From NCBI RefSeq assembly GCF_049860805.1, contig NZ_CP187555.1, positions 2,666,001 to 2,730,000 on the forward strand: 64,000 nt of DNA, written 5' to 3'. Shown here one piece after another: positions 33,599 through 43,541 of the stretch (its first letter is position 1; the number at the start of each line of letters is the position of its first letter). Below the pieces are notes generated by a model. That model worked only from the letters and a program-made list of their open reading frames with translations, did no database searches and was not told the DNA's origin. The translations under genes were made by a program, and so were the position numbers. The stretch is from Parabacteroides sp900760525 (GTDB lineage Bacteria; Bacteroidota; Bacteroidia; Bacteroidales; Tannerellaceae).

Positions 33599-35800
33599 AT
33601 GACTAACAGAAAATTCTTCACAAAAGCGCTGTTCATTAGTAGTTGCTTGTTTGTAACATCCGGTTTGTTTGCCGGAGAAAAAGATGTATTGCTTTCGACC
33701 CCTAATACATCCCTGTTATTATCGGCCCCACAAGACCAGGAATTAAAGATTGTTTATTATGGCGATAAGATACAGCCGGGAGAGATCGACGATGTGTATA
33801 ATTCAGGGGTAGCCTTGAACCGTCCGGCTTATCCCGTATTCGGAGTCGGCTGCGATGCCGAATGTGCCTTGATGGTGACGCACCCCGATGGAAATATGTC
33901 GCTCGAAATGGTGGTGGCCGATGTGTCCCGGGAGGAACAGCCGGATGCCCAACTGACAACTATCACCATGAAAGATAAGGTCTATCCGTTCGAAGTCAAA
34001 GTGGTCTACAAGGCTTACAAAAAAATGGATGTGATTGAAACCTGGTCCGAAATCGTCCATCAGGAAAAGAAACCGGTCACGTTGAATATCTTCTCTTCCG
34101 GTTATCTACCCATACGCCAGGGGAATGTATGGATCTCACATCTGCATGGAACATGGGGGGCAGAAGGAACAATGACAACCGAACCGCTCCATCCGGGAAT
34201 GACCGTGATCAAAAACAAAGACGGGGTACGCAACTCGCATACCAGCCACTCCGAAGTGATGATTTCGCTGGACGGCAAACCGCAGGAAAATGAAGGACGC
34301 ATTATCGGAGCAGCTCTTTGTTGGAGCGGGAACTACAAACTGCGTCTCGATACGGAAGGAAGCAGGTATCACGACTTCTTTGCCGGGATCAACGAAGAGG
34401 CTTCCGCTTACCGGCTTGAGCCAAAAGAGGTGTTCACGACTCCCGAACTGGCACTGACTTACAGCAAAGAAGGATTAAGCGGCGCCAGCCGTAACTTCCA
34501 TCGTTGGGGTCGCAATACCCATATTGCGCATGGCAATAAAACACATGACATCCTGTTGAATAGTTGGGAAGGTGTTTATTTCAATGTCAACCAGAAAGTA
34601 ATGGATCAAATGATGGGGGACATCGCTTCGATGGGCGGCGAACTGTTCGTAATGGACGACGGTTGGTTCGGTGACAAATATAAACGTAACATCGATACGG
34701 CTGCCTTGGGCGACTGGGTAGTCGACAAAGCGAAACTCCCGGGCGGCATTGCCGATTTGGTTGCAGCGGCTAAAAAACATAATGTAAAGTTCGGTATATG
34801 GATTGAACCGGAAATGACAAATATCTACAGCGAGCTGTATGAAAAACATCCGGACTGGATCGTCTGTCCACCGAACCGGACGGCCAAACCGGGACGCGGA
34901 AGGACACAATTAGTACTGGATCTATCCAATCCGAAAGTGCAGGATTTCATATTCGGTGTTGTCGATAACCTGATGACCGAGAACCCGGAGATAGCCTATA
35001 TCAAATGGGATGCGAATATGAATATCATAAACTATGGATCCTCTTTCCTGACAGGCGATAAGCAATCCCATCTGTATATCGACTTCCATCGTGGCTTTGA
35101 AAAAGTGTGCCAACGCATTCGTGCCAAATATCCGGATCTGGCCATCCAGGCTTGTGCCAGCGGAGGCGGACGTGCCAACTACGGAGTCATGCCTTACTTC
35201 GACGAATTTTGGGTAAGCGACAATACGGATGCATTGCAACGGATTTACATGCAGTGGGGGACCTCTTATTTCTTCCCCGCAGTGGCAATGGCTTCGCACG
35301 TCAGCGCCGCCCCCAACCATCAAACCGGGCGCATACTACCTTTGAAATTCCGTTTTGATGTAGCGATGACGGGGCGTCTCGGCATGGAGATACAACCCAA
35401 GAATATGACTGACGATCAAAAAGCATTTGCTAAAAAGGCTATTGCCTCTTACAAAGAAATCCGTCCGGTTATACAAATGGGCGACTTGTATCGCCTGATT
35501 TCTCCTTACGACAAAAAAGGGGTTGCTTCCCTGATGTATTGCAGCCCGGAAAAAGAGAAAGCGGTATTTTTTGCCTATAAGTTAGAACATTTTGTAAACC
35601 AGGTTGTCCCCCGTTTTCGCATGGCCGGACTCGATCCGAACAAAAAATACCGGATCGAAGAATTAAACCGGACAGGCAACCGCCCGCTAAGTGTCGAAGG
35701 TAAATCCTTCTCCGGTTCTTTCCTGATGAACGAAGGCATAGAACTGTATCTCATGCGGGAATACGCAAGTTGTGTGCTGAAATTGACGGAAGTACGGTAA
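33599..35800 (+). CDS. GH36 alpha-galactosidase, secreted
   Basis: A 733-aa glycoside hydrolase of family GH36/clan D, which removes terminal alpha-1,6-galactose from raffinose-type or galactomannan sugars. Signal peptide ends near residue 26 (GLFAG). The N-terminal beta-supersandwich precedes the TIM barrel with MDDGWFG. Nucleophile Asp is in IKWDANMN (near residue 470), where KWDMNR is usual; acid/base Asp is in WVSDNTDAL (near 540); CASGGGRANYG is the conserved loop. The replacement of the Arg in the nucleophile motif is notable but seen in some Bacteroidetes members. Transcribed from its own region with a palindrome over the -7 box; not part of an operon with the HU-VirE cassette. Confidence 0.88.
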   Translation: MTNRKFFTKALFISSCLFVTSGLFAGEKDVLLSTPNTSLLLSAPQDQELKIVYYGDKIQPGEIDDVYNSGVALNRPAYPVFGVGCDAECALMVTHPDGNMSLEMVVADVSREEQPDAQLTTITMKDKVYPFEVKVVYKAYKKMDVIETWSEIVHQEKKPVTLNIFSSGYLPIRQGNVWISHLHGTWGAEGTMTTEPLHPGMTVIKNKDGVRNSHTSHSEVMISLDGKPQENEGRIIGAALCWSGNYKLRLDTEGSRYHDFFAGINEEASAYRLEPKEVFTTPELALTYSKEGLSGASRNFHRWGRNTHIAHGNKTHDILLNSWEGVYFNVNQKVMDQMMGDIASMGGELFVMDDGWFGDKYKRNIDTAALGDWVVDKAKLPGGIADLVAAAKKHNVKFGIWIEPEMTNIYSELYEKHPDWIVCPPNRTAKPGRGRTQLVLDLSNPKVQDFIFGVVDNLMTENPEIAYIKWDANMNIINYGSSFLTGDKQSHLYIDFHRGFEKVCQRIRAKYPDLAIQACASGGGRANYGVMPYFDEFWVSDNTDALQRIYMQWGTSYFFPAVAMASHVSAAPNHQTGRILPLKFRFDVAMTGRLGMEIQPKNMTDDQKAFAKKAIASYKEIRPVIQMGDLYRLISPYDKKGVASLMYCSPEKEKAVFFAYKLEHFVNQVVPRFRMAGLDPNKKYRIEELNRTGNRPLSVEGKSFSGSFLMNEGIELYLMREYASCVLKLTEVR

Positions 35801-35809
35801 ATAAAAATC

Positions 35810-35847
35810 AACCTGTTACTTTTACCTCAATAAAAAAGTAACAGGTT
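35810..35847 (+). terminator. Terminator after the GH36 gene
   Basis: Perfect 14-bp arms AACCTGTTACTTTT (35810-35823) and AAAAGTAACAGGTT (35834-35847), then ATTTATT. Confidence 0.75.
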
Positions 35848-35851
35848 ATTT

Positions 35852-35894
35852 ATTGCATAATATATTACGTAATGCAATATTATTATTATCTTTG
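35852..35894 (+). promoter_or_regulatory. Inverted repeat and -7 box before the TonB/DUF4249 operon
   Basis: ATTGCAT (35852-35858) and ATGCAAT (35872-35878) are inverted; TATCTTTG (-7) is at 35887-35894. The repeat sits where the -33 region should be, which suits a regulator site. Confidence 0.5.
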
Positions 35895-35927
35895 GTGCTG
35901 TTATCCTTTATCAAATAGAATCTATTT

Positions 35928-36641
35928 ATGAAAGCAGGAACTTCAGTAATTCTACTATATCTATCCATCGGAATGCTGCACGCGCAACAAACCGGTACTA
36001 ACAAGGGATTGCCCGGCAAGTTTGTGCAGGATTACTTTTCCGTGGCACAGGAATATGCCCTCATTTATAACGGAAAAGAATATTTACGCTATGAGAAAGA
36101 AACGACTAATCATCCATATCTGTTATATGCAGAGTTCAAAGAAGGGACAATTAGTTACGGCGGGATCGTCTATCCACAGGTTCCCATGAAATTAGATTTA
36201 TTCCGGGACGAACTCGTTTTGCAATCGCCGAATAAGCTCTATCCCGTTATTGCCGAAAAAGAACGAATCGATTATATCCTGCTAAACGGTTACCGCATCA
36301 TCAACCCGTCAGCAAGAGGATGGCAAAACCAGATCGGCAACGAATATGTGGTATTGCTATCCGATAATATCTATCCGGTTATCAAAAAATATCTGATCAC
36401 CTATGAAGAAAATGTGAACGGCCTTACAGTCGAAGCCTCTTTCCGTATAAAGGAACGATTCTATGTGATCAAAGAAAACACCTGTTATCCCGTTAAAAAT
36501 AAACGGGCGCTGTTCAACCTCTTCCCGGATAAAAAGAAAGAACTGGGACAATATGCCCGGGAGCAGAAACTGAATTTCAAAAAGCAACCGGAGCAGGCTT
36601 TCGTTACGATTGTCAAACATTATGAAGCATTAAGCAGATGA
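35928..36641 (+). CDS. Secreted protein of unknown function, 237 aa
   Basis: A 237-aa exported protein (signal peptide ends at LHAQQ, near residue 20) without a lipobox. The mature part is beta-strand rich with many aromatic residues and a basic C-terminus (KKKELGQYAREQKLNFKK). I do not recognise a family. It heads an operon: the next gene starts inside its last codons (ATGA overlap at 36638-36641), so translation is coupled to the TonB receptor. It is probably a periplasmic or outer-membrane accessory of that receptor. Confidence 0.65.
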   Translation: MKAGTSVILLYLSIGMLHAQQTGTNKGLPGKFVQDYFSVAQEYALIYNGKEYLRYEKETTNHPYLLYAEFKEGTISYGGIVYPQVPMKLDLFRDELVLQSPNKLYPVIAEKERIDYILLNGYRIINPSARGWQNQIGNEYVVLLSDNIYPVIKKYLITYEENVNGLTVEASFRIKERFYVIKENTCYPVKNKRALFNLFPDKKKELGQYAREQKLNFKKQPEQAFVTIVKHYEALSR

Positions 36642-39391
36642 AAGCGACACGAATCGGTTACATTACAATCACATTGATTATCTGTTGTTTCCCTCTATTT
36701 TCCCAACAGAATGTCAGCATTCACGCCGAAAAGCAACCGGCGTTAGAAGTATTCCGCCAGATAGCCGCACAAAGCGGGTTGACGATCTATTATAATCCCG
36801 TGGATGTCGATTCGCTGATCGTCACGCTCGAATGTAAAAATATGCAACCAGCCGAAGCTATACAGCAAGCCTTGGAAGGCAGCCATTTGCAAGTATTCCC
36901 GTTTGCCGATAAATATGTATTTGTCCTGAAAGACAAAAAGCTGATAACCTCTCTTCCCGACAATTTTTTTGAAAGTAGCAGGAAAGAAGAAGAAGAGAAA
37001 TCTAATTTTGCCGCTGTCCTGAATAAGCAGAAAGAGCAGAAAGCAACCTCGGAAAACAAAGTTTATACCATCGGAGACGCTTCAACTTCCGGTTCCGGAA
37101 AAATCAAACTAAGCGGCCACATGACTGACTTCCGTACCGGCGAGCCGGTCGTTGGTGCTGTTGTTTATATCGAGAATCCGACCATTGCCGCGACAACCGA
37201 TGCATTCGGCTTTTACACTTTACTCTTACCGGCCGGACGTCATAATCTGCAGATCAAAGGGATGGGGCTGAAAGATACCCAACGGCAAGTGATGCTCAAC
37301 TCTGACGGGCAACTCGACATTGAACTGGAAGAACAAGTCTATTCACTGAAAGAAGTAACCATCACTTCCGACAGGATAGCGAATGTCCGTAGCAATATAT
37401 TAGGAGCTGAGCGTGTCAACTTCAAGGAGATAAAGAACATACCGACTGTATTCGGTGAAAAAGACGTGATACGGGTAGTCATGATGTTGCCGGGCGTGAA
37501 AGCGGTGGGCGAAGCCTCAAGCGGATTCAATGTGCGGGGAGGATCGACCGACCAGAACCTGATCTTGTTCAACGACGGCACGATCTACAACCCGACGCAT
37601 TTATTCGGCCTGTTCTCGGCTTTCAACGCCGATCTGGTAAAAGATATCGAACTATATAAAAGCAGCATCCCGGCAAAATACGGAGGCCGTATCTCGTCTG
37701 TGCTGGAAATTAACGGCAGGGAAGGGAATAAAAAGAAATTCACGGGATCGGCAAGTCTCGGACTTTTAACCAGCCGTATCACACTCGAAGGACCGATCGG
37801 CAAGAAAACTTCTTTTATCGCCGGAGGCAGAACGACTTATTCGGACTGGTTGCTAAACCTGCTGCCGGAGAAGAGCGGTTACAAAGATGGGAAAGCCGGA
37901 TTCTACGATCTAAACCTGATTATAGATCATAAGTTTTCCGACAAAGACAACTTATATGCCAGCGGATATTACAGCCACGACCATTTCTACTTCGATTCGA
38001 ACGAGCGATACAGCTACACCAATGCCAACGGTTCGTTAAAATGGCGGCATGTCTTTCCGAACCGGATGACCGGGACTTTCAGGGGCGGATACGACCATTA
38101 CGACTATCTGACTAAAACAGAAGAAAACCCGGCAGAAGCCTACAAACTGCATTTCGGGATAGACCAGGTTTTCGGAAAGCTGGATTTCACTCATTACCTG
38201 AGTGAAAAACATACGCTTGACTTCGGGGGCGGGACGACTTACTTCCGGTTGAATCCGGGGGAAAACTTGCCAAACCATCCGGAATCGTTGGTTACACCGG
38301 ACAAACTACAAAAAGAACAGGCGATGGAGACCTATTTTTACCTGGCAGACAGATGGGAGATAAACGACCGGCTGTCGGTAAGTGCCGGCTTACGCTACAT
38401 GATGTTCAATGCGATGGGACCCCGGACCTATTCTCTCTACGATCCCACCCTCCTACCCGGCGAAGGGACAGAAACAGAGTCTAAGACGGTCAACGGCTTT
38501 CGCGCCTTCAAGACCTATCATGCCCCGGAAATCAGGCTGTCCGCACGCTATGCTTTCGATAGCGACTTCTCTGTCAAAGCCGGATTCAACACACTGCAAC
38601 AGAACATACACAAGCTATCGAACACCACCATCATGTCGCCTACCGACACCTGGAAACTGAGCGATGCGAACATCAAACCGCAAAAAGGGATGCAGGTGGC
38701 AGCCGGATTATACAAAAACTTTATGGGGAACAGCATCGAGACTTCGATCGAGGCGTATTACAAAACCATGAAAGATTATTTGGATTACCGGAGCGGTGCA
38801 CAACTAACCATGAACCATCATATCGAAACCGATGTGATCAGCACGCAAGGAAAAGCCTACGGGGTAGAGCTGATGGTGAAAAAGACACAGGGTAAACTGA
38901 ACGGCTGGGTCAGCTATTCCTATTCGCGCACACAACTGAGGCAGCATGATGCCCGCATATCCGATCCGATCAACGACGGCAACTGGTATCCGGCGGATTA
39001 TGACAAGCCGCACGAAGTGAAATTTGCCGGCAATTACAAATTTACACAACGATACAGTTTTTCTTTAAACTGTGATTACAGCACAGGACGTCCGGTAACA
39101 TTACCGGTCTCCAAGTTCAATTATGCAGGAGGTGAATTTGTTTATTACTCCGGACGCAACCAATACAGGATACCGGACTTTTTCAGGATGGATATCGCAT
39201 TCAATATCGAACCGAGCCATAAGTTGACATTGCTTACACATAGTACATTTTCCATTGGAGTATATAACGTGACCGGAAGAAAGAATGCTTACTCCGTTTA
39301 TTACATATCCGAAGACGGGAAATTGCAAGGCTACAAGATGGCTATATTCGGAGCCCCTATCCCTTATTTGTCTTACAATATAAAATTCTGA
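36638..39391 (+). CDS. TonB-dependent receptor with STN domain
   Basis: A 917-aa outer-membrane receptor. After a signal peptide (ending LFSQQ) comes a secretin/TonB short N-terminal (STN) domain (about 28-105), typical of receptors that signal to an anti-sigma factor, although none is adjacent. A carboxypeptidase-like regulatory domain follows (LSGHMTDFRTGEPVVGAVV, about 155-225), then the plug (KNIPTVFGEKDVIRVVMML) and the barrel ending in YNIKF. Similar to the FecA/OAR-like receptors that pair with DUF4249 lipoproteins, the next gene (3-bp gap). Ligand unknown. Confidence 0.85.
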   Translation: MKATRIGYITITLIICCFPLFSQQNVSIHAEKQPALEVFRQIAAQSGLTIYYNPVDVDSLIVTLECKNMQPAEAIQQALEGSHLQVFPFADKYVFVLKDKKLITSLPDNFFESSRKEEEEKSNFAAVLNKQKEQKATSENKVYTIGDASTSGSGKIKLSGHMTDFRTGEPVVGAVVYIENPTIAATTDAFGFYTLLLPAGRHNLQIKGMGLKDTQRQVMLNSDGQLDIELEEQVYSLKEVTITSDRIANVRSNILGAERVNFKEIKNIPTVFGEKDVIRVVMMLPGVKAVGEASSGFNVRGGSTDQNLILFNDGTIYNPTHLFGLFSAFNADLVKDIELYKSSIPAKYGGRISSVLEINGREGNKKKFTGSASLGLLTSRITLEGPIGKKTSFIAGGRTTYSDWLLNLLPEKSGYKDGKAGFYDLNLIIDHKFSDKDNLYASGYYSHDHFYFDSNERYSYTNANGSLKWRHVFPNRMTGTFRGGYDHYDYLTKTEENPAEAYKLHFGIDQVFGKLDFTHYLSEKHTLDFGGGTTYFRLNPGENLPNHPESLVTPDKLQKEQAMETYFYLADRWEINDRLSVSAGLRYMMFNAMGPRTYSLYDPTLLPGEGTETESKTVNGFRAFKTYHAPEIRLSARYAFDSDFSVKAGFNTLQQNIHKLSNTTIMSPTDTWKLSDANIKPQKGMQVAAGLYKNFMGNSIETSIEAYYKTMKDYLDYRSGAQLTMNHHIETDVISTQGKAYGVELMVKKTQGKLNGWVSYSYSRTQLRQHDARISDPINDGNWYPADYDKPHEVKFAGNYKFTQRYSFSLNCDYSTGRPVTLPVSKFNYAGGEFVYYSGRNQYRIPDFFRMDIAFNIEPSHKLTLLTHSTFSIGVYNVTGRKNAYSVYYISEDGKLQGYKMAIFGAPIPYLSYNIKF

Positions 39392-39394
39392 ACC

Positions 39395-40552
39395 ATGAAA
39401 AAGTTATCTATAAAACTATATATTATTTTCTACTGTACGATGATCGGTTTGGTAACCGGTTGCATCACTCCCTACGAACCCGAGGTGGAATGGATCAACG
39501 ACCTTTTAGTTGTAGAGGGTGCTATTATTGCTCCTTACGGAACCAACATCAAACTAAGACGGGCCAATGACGGATGGAGCAGCAGCTATGATCCGGACAA
39601 AGCAATGGCGACGGTTACGCTCATCACCGACGACGGAGCTGTTGTGGCAACTGCCCAAAACAGCTCCACGGGTGAATATTCCATCACTGATTCCATAGCC
39701 TTCCAACCCGGAAAAAAATATGCAATCCACATCCTGTTGGGCGGAAAAGAATATCAGTCCGATTTTGTGGAACCGCAGATCACACCGGAAATCGATGAAG
39801 TCAATTACCAATATAAAGAGCAGGAAGAAGTCAATATCAGGGTTTCAACTCATAACGACAACCCGGACGCTTCGCGTTATTACCGCTGGAGTTATCAGGA
39901 AGACTGGGAAATCGTCTCCGACTATTTCGCCCAATACACCTGGAGCTACGAAACCGGCATCCGGAAAATGAATCAATTTTCTCCCGATAACATACATTAT
40001 TGCTGGGGGAGCAAGACCTCTAACCGGATCATATTGGGCAAATCGGACAATCTGTCTGAAAACAGAATAAAAGACCATACAATCTTGAGTTTGGAGCCTT
40101 TTAACAGCCGCTTTTCCTATCTATACAGCATATTAGTCAAACAACAGACCCTCGACAAAAAAGCGTATGAGTATTTCGACAATATGCGGAAAAATGTGGA
40201 ACAAACAGGGGGAATATTCGCACCCCAACCGACAGAAATAAAGGGGAACATCACCTGCTTAAGCGATCCGAAAGAGATTATTATCGGATACATCTACGCC
40301 ACTACCGAATTGTCTTACCGTCTCTACATAAAAGCGGAAGAGGTCCCTGGTATGGGAGAAATCTTTGATTGCAGAGAGAAAAAGACATTTATCGAGGGAG
40401 AATTGGATAAAGCCTACGGACAAGGTATGGCAATCCTTTCGGAAGGAGATAAAGCCGGAATTTATATCTGCATAAGCAGACGGTGCGTAGATTGTACCGC
40501 CCGGGGAGGGAGCAAAAACAAACCGGATTTCTGGCCGAACAATCATCAATAA
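39395..40552 (+). CDS. DUF4249 lipoprotein
   Basis: A 385-aa lipoprotein with lipobox VTGC (Cys 23). The mature beginning ITPYEPEVEWINDLLVVEGAI is diagnostic of DUF4249, and the beta-sandwich region GTNIKLRRANDGWSSSY with FQPGKKYAIHILLGGKEYQS follows. The family is Bacteroidetes-specific and is almost always next to a TonB receptor, where it probably serves as a surface partner much as SusD does for SusC. Four cysteines occur near the C-terminus (FDCRE, ICISRRCVDC), suggesting a disulfide-rich tail. Confidence 0.85.
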   Translation: MKKLSIKLYIIFYCTMIGLVTGCITPYEPEVEWINDLLVVEGAIIAPYGTNIKLRRANDGWSSSYDPDKAMATVTLITDDGAVVATAQNSSTGEYSITDSIAFQPGKKYAIHILLGGKEYQSDFVEPQITPEIDEVNYQYKEQEEVNIRVSTHNDNPDASRYYRWSYQEDWEIVSDYFAQYTWSYETGIRKMNQFSPDNIHYCWGSKTSNRIILGKSDNLSENRIKDHTILSLEPFNSRFSYLYSILVKQQTLDKKAYEYFDNMRKNVEQTGGIFAPQPTEIKGNITCLSDPKEIIIGYIYATTELSYRLYIKAEEVPGMGEIFDCREKKTFIEGELDKAYGQGMAILSEGDKAGIYICISRRCVDCTARGGSKNKPDFWPNNHQ

Positions 40553-40564
40553 AAACTGTATGTA

Positions 40565-42256
40565 ATGAAAACAATGATATCCACCAAACAAATACTGCTA
40601 TTGGTCCTGCTTATACTAATCGGGACGAGCAACGGATATGCTTCATATCAAGAACGGGCATACCTCCAAACCGACAAGCGATTTTACATTTCCGGAGAAT
40701 TGCTCTGGTTAAAATTATACACGACTAACATTGAAGGGAAATTAAGCTCTTTCAGCAAAGTCGGTTATGTCGAACTGTTGAATGACTCCATACCGGAAGT
40801 ACAGATTCGCCTGGATCTGACAAACGGGACGGGAAGTGGCTGGATGGAACTGCCGGTTACTTTGCCAACCGGCTATTACCGGCTGGTCGCTTACACCCGG
40901 TATATGCAAAACGAAGGGGAAGATGTATTTTTTGAAAAAAGAATTACAGTCGTAAATCCTTATCTGCCACAAGAAACCCCGACGCAGCCCGGAACAGAAA
41001 ATCATTCTTTTAAGTTGCCTGACCGGATAAAATCAAACCATACCATAACGATATCGACAGACAAAGATTCATATCGACCAAGGAATAAAGGGATTATCCA
41101 CATCCAAGGATTACCCGACGACTCCATTTCCTTTTCGGTTTCTGTTGCCGGTGCAGATCCGGTACAGGCCACGGCACCATCTATTCAGGATTGGAAAGAA
41201 AGTCTTTCCACAAAAGGTTCGGCCGGCTTCACGGCAAGAGTTCTCCCGGAGTATGAAGGGCCTATCTATGAAGGGCAGCTCATAGACCGAAGTAATAACC
41301 AGCCGGCAACGGAATATGGCATCGCCGGATTACTTTCGTTTCCGGGAGAAAATATCCAAGTCTTCAACGGGCAAACCGATAAAAACGGACATATCACTTT
41401 TTATACAGGCATGACACATGGAAAAAAAGAGATGGCTACAGTTGTATTGAATACATCCGGAAAGTCATACCGGATCGATCTGCAATCGCCATTCGCCAGG
41501 CAGCGATCCGAAACATTCCCGCCTATCTATCTTGATTCCACCTGGCATCGATATCTGTTAGAAAGGAGTCTGGGGGTACAGGTTATGCAGGTCTATACCG
41601 GCGACTCTATCAACCGGATAGAAAGCGCCAACCCTCATGGGTTTTCAAAACCTTACAAATCTTACATTCTGGATGAATATACCCGTTTCCCTTTTATTGA
41701 AGAGATATTGACGGAGTTCATCCCTATTGCCAGAATCAATAAAAAGGATGGTAAACGGACCTTCTCCGTTCTAACGGAAAAGATGGACAGATTCTCCACA
41801 CAGACACTTGTATTGTTCGACAATATACCCATCACGGACCAGGAACAGATATACAATTACAACCCGTTATTACTAAAAAAAATAGATGTTTATCTGGGGC
41901 ACTATATTTTCGGCGGACAACGATTTGACGGTATCTTATCTTTTTCAACATACAAAGGTAATTACCAGGGTATAAAGTTGGATCCGGCAACTCAATTGTT
42001 CGATAAAGGATCTACACAGGCTACCCGCTATTTTTATATGCCGGCCTATGAGGGCAAAGACGTTAAATCATCTGGCAAACCCGACTTCCGGCATACCCTA
42101 CTCTGGATTCCATCCTTACAAAGTAATGGGCAGAGAGAAATAACGGTTCCATTCTACACATCCGATTTGCCAGGTGATTACGTAATTACAGTCGAAGGAA
42201 TCGGGAGAGGCGGAACTACTGTAAATGCGACTTATACGATACAAGTGAGAAATTAA
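40565..42256 (+). CDS. Secreted MG2-like protein (second copy)
   Basis: A 563-aa exported protein, signal peptide to NGYAS. The mature start ERAYLQTDKRFYISGELLWL matches the MG2-like start of the protein encoded at 7033-9351 (YLQTSKGIYETGEDLWF), and later DVYLGHYIFGGQRFDGILSF reads like a plug-related strand. It is shorter and lacks the TonB-box-like segment of the first copy. It ends the operon that starts at 35928; an inverted repeat follows at 42262-42294. Role unknown: the context is receptor plus DUF4249, so a surface binding or processing partner is likely. Confidence 0.7.
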   Translation: MKTMISTKQILLLVLLILIGTSNGYASYQERAYLQTDKRFYISGELLWLKLYTTNIEGKLSSFSKVGYVELLNDSIPEVQIRLDLTNGTGSGWMELPVTLPTGYYRLVAYTRYMQNEGEDVFFEKRITVVNPYLPQETPTQPGTENHSFKLPDRIKSNHTITISTDKDSYRPRNKGIIHIQGLPDDSISFSVSVAGADPVQATAPSIQDWKESLSTKGSAGFTARVLPEYEGPIYEGQLIDRSNNQPATEYGIAGLLSFPGENIQVFNGQTDKNGHITFYTGMTHGKKEMATVVLNTSGKSYRIDLQSPFARQRSETFPPIYLDSTWHRYLLERSLGVQVMQVYTGDSINRIESANPHGFSKPYKSYILDEYTRFPFIEEILTEFIPIARINKKDGKRTFSVLTEKMDRFSTQTLVLFDNIPITDQEQIYNYNPLLLKKIDVYLGHYIFGGQRFDGILSFSTYKGNYQGIKLDPATQLFDKGSTQATRYFYMPAYEGKDVKSSGKPDFRHTLLWIPSLQSNGQREITVPFYTSDLPGDYVITVEGIGRGGTTVNATYTIQVRN

Positions 42257-42261
42257 TTATC

Positions 42262-42294
42262 ACAAAATATATTGTACATATTACAACATTTTGT
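42262..42294. terminator. Inverted repeat after the MG2-like gene
   Basis: ACAAAAT (42262-42268) and ATTTTGT (42288-42294), with inner TTGT/ACAA, followed by AATTTT. Terminator or operator; short stem. Confidence 0.45.
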
Positions 42295-42342
42295 AATTTT
42301 GGGCAATATCTCAATTCATTAAATTGCTAATTTAAGAATATC

Positions 42343-43509
42343 ATGATGAACAGAAAATTAAGAATGGGAATGGTTGGCGGAGGAAGTGACGCCTTTATCG
42401 GGGCAATTCACCGCCGGGCAGCCTTTATGGACAACCAGATTGAATTAGTTTGCGGATGTTTCAGCGTAGACCCTGAGATATCCAAAAGTTCCGGTTTATC
42501 TTACTTCCTGCCGGAAGACCGGATTTACAGCACGTATCAGGAAATGTTCGAACACGAAATGACCTTACCGGAAGGAGAACGGATGGATTTTGTCACGATC
42601 GTGACTCCCAACCGCTGGCATTTCGAACCAGCTATGATGGCACTCGAAAGAGGGTTCCATGTAGTCGTAGATAAACCGATGACGTTCTCCCTCGAAGAGG
42701 CCAAACAGCTGCAGAAAAAGGTTGAAGAGACCGGACTCGTACTGGCTCTGACACATGTGTATTCGGCCTATCCTGCCGTAAAAGAGGCAAAAGCCCGCAT
42801 CGCTAACGGAGAACTCGGAAAATTGCGCCGCGTATATGTGGAATACACGCAAGGATGGCTTTCCGAACGTATCGAATTGTTAGGAGGCAATAATGCCGGA
42901 TGGCGTACGGACCCGAAGCGTTCCGGTAAAGCGGGTTGCGTAGGCGATATCGGAACACATGCCTGGCATCTGAGTGAATATATTACCGGACTAAAAGTCA
43001 AAGAGCTTTGTGCTGATTTGAAAGCATTCGTTCCCGGACGTCCGATCGATGACGACGGGGCAGCATTCCTTCGCTACGAAAACGATGTGACAGGTGTTTT
43101 GACTGCAACACAGATCGGAACAGGCGAAGCTAATAATATCCGTATCCGTGTATACGGAGAAAAGGGCGGACTGGAATGGCGCCAGATGGAGCCGAACACG
43201 CTGACCTTGAAATGGAGAGATCGCCCGACTGAAATATTAAATATTGGCAACAACGGTTACCTGACCCCTGAAGCCCTGTGGAATACCCGAACTCCTGCAG
43301 GACATCCGGAAGGCTTCATCGAAGCTTTTGCCAATATTTATCGCAATTTCTCACTCACTGTCAGAGCCATCAAAAACGGCGAAACGCCCAGCGGGGATTG
43401 CTTAGATTTCCCGACGGTATACGATGGTGTAAGAGGCATGCAATTCATCGAAACAATGGTTGAAGCCGGATATAACGATAATGTAAAATGGCAAAAATGG
43501 ATTGATTGA
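42343..43509 (+). CDS. Gfo/Idh/MocA oxidoreductase, cytosolic
   Basis: A 388-aa NAD(P)-dependent sugar dehydrogenase. Rossmann motif GMVGGGSDAFIG (residues about 9-20), substrate-domain motif VVDKPMT with the conserved Lys, and GDIGTHAWHL with the catalytic-site Asp/His. No signal peptide. It lies 32 bp before the beta-galactosidase, so the pair is likely an operon: the galactosidase may release a sugar that this enzyme oxidises or isomerises. The sugar is not known. Distinct from the Tat-exported relative at 48475. Confidence 0.85.
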   Translation: MMNRKLRMGMVGGGSDAFIGAIHRRAAFMDNQIELVCGCFSVDPEISKSSGLSYFLPEDRIYSTYQEMFEHEMTLPEGERMDFVTIVTPNRWHFEPAMMALERGFHVVVDKPMTFSLEEAKQLQKKVEETGLVLALTHVYSAYPAVKEAKARIANGELGKLRRVYVEYTQGWLSERIELLGGNNAGWRTDPKRSGKAGCVGDIGTHAWHLSEYITGLKVKELCADLKAFVPGRPIDDDGAAFLRYENDVTGVLTATQIGTGEANNIRIRVYGEKGGLEWRQMEPNTLTLKWRDRPTEILNIGNNGYLTPEALWNTRTPAGHPEGFIEAFANIYRNFSLTVRAIKNGETPSGDCLDFPTVYDGVRGMQFIETMVEAGYNDNVKWQKWID

Positions 43510-43541
43510 AATCCAGATAAACCGTAAATAAATAACATCTT